In this document: positions 58,627 to 64,000 of the stretch, piece by piece | Layout of the letters: each line of letters opens with the position of its first letter | Numbering within the stretch: the first letter of the stretch is position 1 | From: RGIG7450 sp045633565 | GTDB lineage: Bacteria > Bacillota > Clostridia > RUG12999 | NCBI GenBank assembly: GCA_045633565.1 | Contig: JAZQYO010000030.1 | Location: 62,001-126,000 of the forward strand | DNA length: 64,000 nt | Reading direction: 5' to 3' | The notes under the pieces: generated by a model | Database searches by the model: none | What the model saw: only the letters and a program-made list of their open reading frames with translations | Told to the model about the DNA's origin: nothing | Position numbers and translations under genes: made by a program

Positions 58627-61438
58627 AATTGTGATTAAGGGTGCAAGAGAGAATAATCTTAAAAACATAGATATTGAACTGCCCCGCGATAAATTTATTG
58701 TGCTGACAGGGCTTTCCGGTTCGGGGAAATCCTCGCTTGCATTTGATACCATTTATGCTGAGGGACAGAGAAGATATGTGGAATCGTTGTCCTCCTATGC
58801 ACGTCAGTTTTTGGGGCAGATGGATAAGCCGGATGTGGACTACATTGAAGGGCTTTCCCCCGCCATATCAATTGACCAGAAAACAACAAGCAAAAACCCC
58901 CGTTCAACAGTCGGTACAATTACTGAAATTTACGACTATTTCAGACTTTTATATGCCCGTGTAGGCGTGCCTCACTGCCCAAAATGCGGCAAAGAGGTTA
59001 CACAGCAGACCATTGACCAGATTACAGACAGGGTTTTAAAACTGGGCGATGGAACAAAGATTATGATTATGGCGCCTGTTATAAGAGGTAAAAAAGGCGA
59101 ACATAAAAAAATCCTTGAAGATGCTAAAAAGAGTGGGTTTGTACGGGTACGTGCTGACGGAAACATGTATGAGCTTGAAGAAGAAATTAATCTTGACAAA
59201 AATAAAAAACATACAATTGAAATTGTTGTGGACAGAATTATTGTGCGTGAAAGCTCAAAAAGCCGTATTACAGAATCGCTTGAAACTGCGCTTAAAATGG
59301 CAGGCGGACTTGTGACTGTTTCGGTGATAGACGGGGAGGATTACACTTTCAGCCAGAACTATGCCTGCCACGATTGTGAAATTACGCTTGAAGAACTGAC
59401 GCCAAGAATGTTTTCTTTCAACAATCCTTTTGGTGCATGTCCCGATTGCACAGGACTTGGTTTTGTTATGCAGATTTCCCCCGATATGGTGCTGGACAGG
59501 GAACTTTCCATTATGGAAGGCGCCGTAAAGGCGTCCGGTTGGGGAACAATCGCAGACAAAAGCAGTTTTTCATATATGTATTTTTCATCTCTTTCAAAAA
59601 AATACAATTTCAGGCTTGATGTGCCGGTGAAAGAGCTTCCTCAGGAAGTGATTGATATTATTCTTTACGGCACAGGTAGCGAAAAGCTTAAACTGGAATA
59701 TTCCCGTGATTATGGCGATACAGTTTATTATAATAATTTTGAAGGTATTATTACCAATCTTGAACGAAGATACGGCAGCACTCAGTCAGAATGGGTGAAA
59801 AAAGAAATCGAAGCTTATATGACCACTAAAAAATGTAAAACCTGCGGTGGCGCCAGACTTAAAAATGAGGTGCTTGCCGTAACGGTGGGTGGACTTAATA
59901 TTAAGCAGCTTTGCGACCTTCCGGTTGATGAAACGGTAGAGTTTTTTAAAAATCTTAAGCTGTCCGACAGGGATAATGCCATTGCAAAGCAGATATTAAA
60001 GGAAATTAACGCAAGGCTTTCATTTCTCACTAATGTGGGACTTGGCTATCTTACCCTGTCCCGTGCGTCGGCGACGCTTTCGGGAGGGGAAGCGCAGAGA
60101 ATAAGACTTGCAACACAGATTGGCTCGGGACTTACAGGGGTGCTTTATATTTTAGACGAGCCAAGCATTGGTCTGCATCAGCGTGATAACGACAAGCTCA
60201 TTGCGGCGCTGAAAAATCTGCGTGATTTGGGGAATACCCTTATTGTTGTTGAGCATGATGAGGACACCATGCGTCAGTCCGACTGGATTGTCGACATTGG
60301 TCCGGGTGCGGGTGTGCATGGTGGACAGATTATTGCACAGGGAACAGCTGAGGAGATAATGAAAAATGAAAAATCCATCACAGGAGATTATCTCAGCGGC
60401 AGAAAGAAAATTGATGTTCCAAAAGAGAGAAGAAAAGGTAATGGTAAATTTATAACTGTAAAAGGTGCAAGAGAAAATAATCTGAAAAATATTGATGTAA
60501 GTTTTCCTGTTGGCCTGCTGACAGCAGTTACAGGTGTTTCAGGAAGTGGTAAAAGCTCGCTTGTGAACGAAATTCTTCACAAATCACTGGCGGCAAAATT
60601 AAACCGTGCGAAAACTACTGCGGGCGACCATGACGATATTCTTGGCATAGAGGAACTTGACAAAATTATAGATATTGACCAGTCGCCTATAGGCAGAACA
60701 CCACGCTCAAATCCGGCGACATATACGGGCGTATTCGGTGACATCCGCGAGCTTTTTGCATCAACAACAGATGCGGCTGTAAGAGGTTATGGTCCCGGAA
60801 GGTTCAGTTTTAACGTCCGTGGCGGCAGATGCGAAGCCTGCACAGGTGACGGTATACTGAAAATTGAAATGCATTTTCTTCCTGATGTTTATGTGCCTTG
60901 TGAAGTATGTAAGGGCAAAAGATACAACAGAGAAACACTTGAGGTTAAGTATAAAGGGAAAAATATTTATGAAGTTCTTGACATGACGGTTGAAGAGGGG
61001 CTTGAGTTTTTTAAACATCTGCCCAAAATCAGCCGTAAGCTTCAGACACTTTATGATGTAGGTCTTGGATATATTAAAATTGGTCAAAGTTCTACAACGC
61101 TGTCAGGCGGTGAGGCACAGAGGGTAAAACTCGCAACAGAGCTGTCTAAACGTGCTACCGGACGGACAATATATATTCTGGATGAACCAACCACCGGACT
61201 TCATGCTGATGACGTAAAAAGGCTCATAGATGTTCTGCAGAGAATTGTTGAGGCAGGTAATACGGTGGTTGTTATTGAACACAATATTGACGTTATAAAA
61301 ACAGCTGACTGGATAATTGACCTGGGTCCTGAAGGTGGAAACGGAGGCGGAACGGTTGTTGCTACCGGCACTCCCGAAGAGATTGCGAAAAATGAAAAAT
61401 CCAGCACAGGACAGTACCTGAGGAGGGCGCTAAAATGA
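58613..61438 (+). CDS. uvrA: Excinuclease ABC subunit A
   Basis: A 941-residue damage-recognition ATPase with two ABC modules. First Walker A GLSGSGKSSLAFDTIY near residue 31 and second GVSGSGKSSLVNEIL near 642. Signature loops LSGGEAQRIRLATQIGSG and LSGGEAQRVKLATELSK are intact. Zinc modules are visible as CHDC...CPDC (about 257-282) and CEAC...CEVC (about 742-768). Length matches the family. Coupled to uvrB at its start and to gpsA at its end (4-bp overlap). Confidence 0.97.
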   Translation: MAQNKIVIKGARENNLKNIDIELPRDKFIVLTGLSGSGKSSLAFDTIYAEGQRRYVESLSSYARQFLGQMDKPDVDYIEGLSPAISIDQKTTSKNPRSTVGTITEIYDYFRLLYARVGVPHCPKCGKEVTQQTIDQITDRVLKLGDGTKIMIMAPVIRGKKGEHKKILEDAKKSGFVRVRADGNMYELEEEINLDKNKKHTIEIVVDRIIVRESSKSRITESLETALKMAGGLVTVSVIDGEDYTFSQNYACHDCEITLEELTPRMFSFNNPFGACPDCTGLGFVMQISPDMVLDRELSIMEGAVKASGWGTIADKSSFSYMYFSSLSKKYNFRLDVPVKELPQEVIDIILYGTGSEKLKLEYSRDYGDTVYYNNFEGIITNLERRYGSTQSEWVKKEIEAYMTTKKCKTCGGARLKNEVLAVTVGGLNIKQLCDLPVDETVEFFKNLKLSDRDNAIAKQILKEINARLSFLTNVGLGYLTLSRASATLSGGEAQRIRLATQIGSGLTGVLYILDEPSIGLHQRDNDKLIAALKNLRDLGNTLIVVEHDEDTMRQSDWIVDIGPGAGVHGGQIIAQGTAEEIMKNEKSITGDYLSGRKKIDVPKERRKGNGKFITVKGARENNLKNIDVSFPVGLLTAVTGVSGSGKSSLVNEILHKSLAAKLNRAKTTAGDHDDILGIEELDKIIDIDQSPIGRTPRSNPATYTGVFGDIRELFASTTDAAVRGYGPGRFSFNVRGGRCEACTGDGILKIEMHFLPDVYVPCEVCKGKRYNRETLEVKYKGKNIYEVLDMTVEEGLEFFKHLPKISRKLQTLYDVGLGYIKIGQSSTTLSGGEAQRVKLATELSKRATGRTIYILDEPTTGLHADDVKRLIDVLQRIVEAGNTVVVIEHNIDVIKTADWIIDLGPEGGNGGGTVVATGTPEEIAKNEKSSTGQYLRRALK

Positions 61439-62433
61439 GTAAAATTGCAGTAGTAGGTTCAGGTGGTTGGGGTACGGCTCTTGCCATACTCCTTGCCGAT
61501 AAGGGTTATGAAGTAAAACTCTGGTCCTATTTTAAGGAGGAATCAGAGGAACTTAAAAAGACAAGGGAAAACAAATTTCTGCCGGGAGTTACACTTCCGG
61601 GCAACATAGAATGTTCTCATGACCTTGAATATGTTATGTCCGGCTCAAGATACATTGTCAGTGCGGCTCCTTCCAAAGGTGCGGTATCATCTGCAGAAAA
61701 AATGGCAGAATTTTTTGACAGTGAAAAACAGGTGATTATAAGCGTAACAAAAGGTCTTGAAGAAAACAGTTTCAAAAGAATTTCTGAGGTTTTAAAAAGC
61801 AAAATGCCGGAAGCAAAGGTTGTTGTTTTGTCCGGTCCTTCGCATGCCGAAGAGGTTGCGAGGAAAAAGGCTACAAGCGTTGTTGTGGCCTGTGAGGATA
61901 TATCGGTTGCAAAAGAAGTACAGGAGCTTTTTATGTGCCCATATTTCAGAGTATACGCAACAGATGATGTTGCCGGAGTGGAATATGGCGGCTCGCTTAA
62001 AAACGTTATTGCACTTTGTGCAGGAGTACTTGACGGCATGGGACTTGGCGACAATGCAAGGGCTGCACTTGCAACCAGGGGAATGGCGGAAATTTCAAGA
62101 CTTGGTACGGCACTTGGTGCACAACCGGAAACATTTTTCGGGCTTTCGGGAATAGGCGACCTTATAGTTACATGTACCAGCAGCCATTCCAGAAATCACC
62201 GAGCAGGTGAACTTATAGGCAAAGGAATGACTCCACAGCAGGCAACGGAAGAAGTTAAAATGGTGGTTGAGGGAATTCCGGCAGCTATTGCGGGTCATAA
62301 CCTTGCAAAAAAAGTCGGAGTTGAAGTACCTATTATCTCTGCGGCTTACCATGTGATAAAAGACGGTGCCGACGTTAAACAAACCGTTGAAAAACTTATG
62401 ACAAGACCGGGAAAACAGGAGAACGAGGGATAA
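61435..62433 (+). CDS. gpsA: Glycerol-3-phosphate dehydrogenase (NAD(P)+)
   Basis: A 332-residue cytoplasmic enzyme making sn-glycerol-3-phosphate from dihydroxyacetone phosphate for phospholipids. N-terminal NAD-binding VVGSGGWGTALAILLA, the motif VLSGPSHAEEVARKKATSVVVA and catalytic Lys in VEYGGSLKNVIALCAG are diagnostic. ATG overlaps the uvrA stop by 4 bp and the stop overlaps the next ATG by 1 bp. The gene plsY is not adjacent. Confidence 0.96.
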   Translation: MSKIAVVGSGGWGTALAILLADKGYEVKLWSYFKEESEELKKTRENKFLPGVTLPGNIECSHDLEYVMSGSRYIVSAAPSKGAVSSAEKMAEFFDSEKQVIISVTKGLEENSFKRISEVLKSKMPEAKVVVLSGPSHAEEVARKKATSVVVACEDISVAKEVQELFMCPYFRVYATDDVAGVEYGGSLKNVIALCAGVLDGMGLGDNARAALATRGMAEISRLGTALGAQPETFFGLSGIGDLIVTCTSSHSRNHRAGELIGKGMTPQQATEEVKMVVEGIPAAIAGHNLAKKVGVEVPIISAAYHVIKDGADVKQTVEKLMTRPGKQENEG

Positions 62434-63494
62434 TGAGATATTTTGATAAATTTGTATCAAACACACTTGCAGGCAGTTCAAATCAGTCCTTTTTTTACTC
62501 TGATGAAGAGGTAACAGTTGGCAGAGTTTTTTATAAAATGTTTGCCGGCGGAGAGTTTAATTATTCTTTTCTGTTTAGCAATACAATTGACAGCACTTTT
62601 TCGGATGGAACACACAGTCACAGAAATCTCGTTTGTGATGAGTGGGAAATTATTTCTGCTTCCGTTTGCGTTACTAAAAATGCGGACGTGGAAACCTGTG
62701 GAGAGTTTAAGGAAATTACTTTTGACGGGAAAAAATCAAAGACGGTTATGCCGGGCGAATTTTTCTGCACAGACGAAACTTTGATTTCTGCAGAGAAAAA
62801 TGATTTCCTTTGTCTGGAGATTGCTTTTAAAGGAAAAATGATTCCATATCATGAAGAAATCAATGTTTTCACATACGTAAAAAATGAAAATAATTGGGAG
62901 AAAAATGTCAAAATGCCTGTTCCGTCCATGGTGGGTTGTGACAGGAAACCAAAGCTGAAAATAGGTTTTCTGGGCGATTCCATTACTCAGGGTGTAGGAA
63001 CGGAATTAAACTCCTATGACCACTGGAATGCAAGACTTGCGGACATGCTTGGCACAGACTATTCATACTGGAATCTCGGTATAGGATTTGCCCGCGCAAA
63101 TGATGCAGCAACTGACGGGGCATGGTTGTTTAAAGCAAAAAATACGGATGCCGTGGCAGTTTGTTTTGGCGTAAACGACATTCTTCACAGCCATACTGCA
63201 GAGCAGATTAAGAAAGATTTAAAAACCATTGTGGATGGGCTTCATGCTGCCGGATGCAGAGTACTCGTGCAAACAGTACCGCCTTTTGATATGAATGAGG
63301 AAGAAGAAAAAATCAGGATGGAAGTAAGCCGCTTTATTTTAAATAAGCTTAGTGCAGATGCGGTTTTTGATAATAACCCGGTTCTTGCAGACGGAAACAG
63401 AAGTATATATGGCGGACATCCGGACGCAGAAGGCTGCAAAAAATGGGCCGAGGCGCTTTGTCCAGTGATGAAAGATTTTCTTTTAGGAAAGTGA
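62433..63494 (+). CDS. SGNH/GDSL hydrolase family protein
   Basis: A 353-residue two-domain protein. The first ~160 residues look like a beta-sandwich (no named family), then an SGNH hydrolase: block I GFLGDSITQGVG (nucleophile Ser, about residue 184), block III CFGVNDILHSH, and block V YGGHPDAEGCKKW. The usual D-x-x-H is Y-G-G-H here, so the third catalytic residue may be absent, as in some Ser-His dyad carbohydrate esterases. No signal peptide is evident. The beta-sandwich plus SGNH layout resembles CE2-like acetyl esterases. Coupled to gpsA. Confidence 0.8.
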   Translation: MRYFDKFVSNTLAGSSNQSFFYSDEEVTVGRVFYKMFAGGEFNYSFLFSNTIDSTFSDGTHSHRNLVCDEWEIISASVCVTKNADVETCGEFKEITFDGKKSKTVMPGEFFCTDETLISAEKNDFLCLEIAFKGKMIPYHEEINVFTYVKNENNWEKNVKMPVPSMVGCDRKPKLKIGFLGDSITQGVGTELNSYDHWNARLADMLGTDYSYWNLGIGFARANDAATDGAWLFKAKNTDAVAVCFGVNDILHSHTAEQIKKDLKTIVDGLHAAGCRVLVQTVPPFDMNEEEEKIRMEVSRFILNKLSADAVFDNNPVLADGNRSIYGGHPDAEGCKKWAEALCPVMKDFLLGK

Positions 63495-63501
63495 TTTACT
63501 T

Positions 63502-64000
63502 ATGAACGTATATGATTTTGATGAAACGATATATCATGGTGACAGCACAAGGGACTTTTATTTTTTCTGTTTGAAAAACTACCCGCAGGTTGCAAAATAC
63601 CTGCCCATGCAAGGATGGTATGCGATATGGTTTGGACTGAAAGTTATGCCTAAAACACAGTTTAAGGAGAAATTCTACAGCTTTTTAAAAACCATACCTG
63701 ATATTGACGGTGCAGTAGAAGTTTTCTGGCGGTCGCATGAAAAGAATCTAAAAGAGTGGTACATAGCACAGAAAAAAGATGACGACCTTATAATCTCGGC
63801 ATCACCTGAGTTTTTACTTGCGCCGATATGTGGTAAGCTTGGAATAAAAGTTATTGCCTCAAGGGTGGATAAAAAAAGTGGCAAAACAGAGGGCGAAAAC
63901 TGCTGGGGCGAGGAAAAGGTAAAACGGTTTAATGCCGCGGGTGGCGGAGAAATAGATGAGTTTTATTCCGACTCTTACTCGGACACACCACTGGCGCTTT
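63502..64000 (+). CDS. HAD superfamily phosphatase (partial, 3' end outside window)
   Basis: An open reading frame running off the window end after 166 residues. The N-terminal YDFDETIYHGDST holds the HAD nucleophile motif D-x-D-x-T (Asp at residue 5), LIISASPEFLL is motif II (Ser), and a late YSDSYSDTPL fits motif IV. Residue GENCWGEEKVKRF contains the likely motif III Lys region. It resembles HAD-IB phosphoserine-phosphatase-like proteins. It starts 7 bp after the SGNH gene with TAGGAAAGTGA upstream. Confidence 0.8.
   Translation, partial: MNVYDFDETIYHGDSTRDFYFFCLKNYPQVAKYLPMQGWYAIWFGLKVMPKTQFKEKFYSFLKTIPDIDGAVEVFWRSHEKNLKEWYIAQKKDDDLIISASPEFLLAPICGKLGIKVIASRVDKKSGKTEGENCWGEEKVKRFNAAGGGEIDEFYSDSYSDTPLAL

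Noticed and set aside
1..64000. CRISPR arrays, prophage, insertion sequences or integrases
   Set aside because: I saw no regularly spaced direct repeats, transposase or phage genes; coding density and style are even throughout.

Overview
The window reads as the chromosome of a strictly fermentative, low-to-moderate GC member of the Bacillota (class Clostridia). The evidence is oxygen-sensitive enzymology (pyruvate formate-lyase with its activase, class III ribonucleotide reductase nrdD/nrdG, a sodium-pumping oxaloacetate decarboxylase), Gram-positive regulation and surface features (a T-box riboswitch, SLH domains, a BY-kinase capsule module, a YlqF-type GTPase, PASTA penicillin-binding protein), strong purine-rich ribosome binding sites, and many near-consensus sigma-A promoters with 16-17 bp spacers. 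I cannot name the genus.

Layout. 1-1235: end of pflB and pflA. 1326-5010: a stand-alone, strongly expressed 1184-residue SLH surface protein. 5014-10889: a U32-family protein, then galT-galK-vanZ-like-ABC exporter; two short inverted-repeat elements lie in the spacers. 10903-20059: a co-directional run opening with a minimal capsule/exopolysaccharide control module (WbpM/PglF-like dehydratase, lipoprotein, Wzz-BY-kinase fusion, PHP-type phosphatase), followed by DUF2156, GNAT, DJ-1, CPBP protease and hslO. 20095-20681: five tRNA genes (Val, Asp, Phe, Gly, Cys). 20674-21985: an aminotransferase. 22012-26250: a leucine-type T-box controlling a two-gene operon: an isopropylmalate-synthase-like protein that has lost its metal-binding residues, and a TIM-barrel/acyl-CoA-ligase fusion. 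26270-27150: a tiny Cys-rich membrane protein and a convergent amidase. 27269-30762: the oxaloacetate decarboxylase sodium pump in four separate polypeptides. 30788-32503: a small membrane protein and rplM-rpsI. 32511-35515 (minus strand): tRNA-Thr, nrdG, nrdD with NrdR-like boxes. 35524-49156 (minus strand): a division and cell-wall (dcw) cluster from mraZ to ftsZ which lacks murF, murD, murC and ftsA. 49273-53727: DUF421/DUF4363, a YaaL-like protein, a calcium-type P-ATPase and a lipoprotein. 53728-64000: a small Tyr-rich orphan, rplS, lepB, rbgA, nth, uvrB-uvrA, gpsA, an SGNH hydrolase and the start of a HAD phosphatase.

How it fits together. Carbon passes through PFL and the Leloir genes; oxaloacetate decarboxylation can be coupled to sodium export. 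The least ordinary locus is the T-box operon at 22012-26250. Its specifier triplet reads as CUC (Leu), and its first gene keeps an apparently complete leucine-sensing C-terminal domain while the catalytic barrel is degraded. Its second gene joins another degenerate barrel to a complete adenylate-forming acyl-CoA ligase. I infer leucine-responsive acyl activation, for example of a branched-chain acid, but this is unproven. No rRNA, CRISPR array, prophage or recognisable transposase was found. All assignments rest on motif recognition by eye, with no database search.
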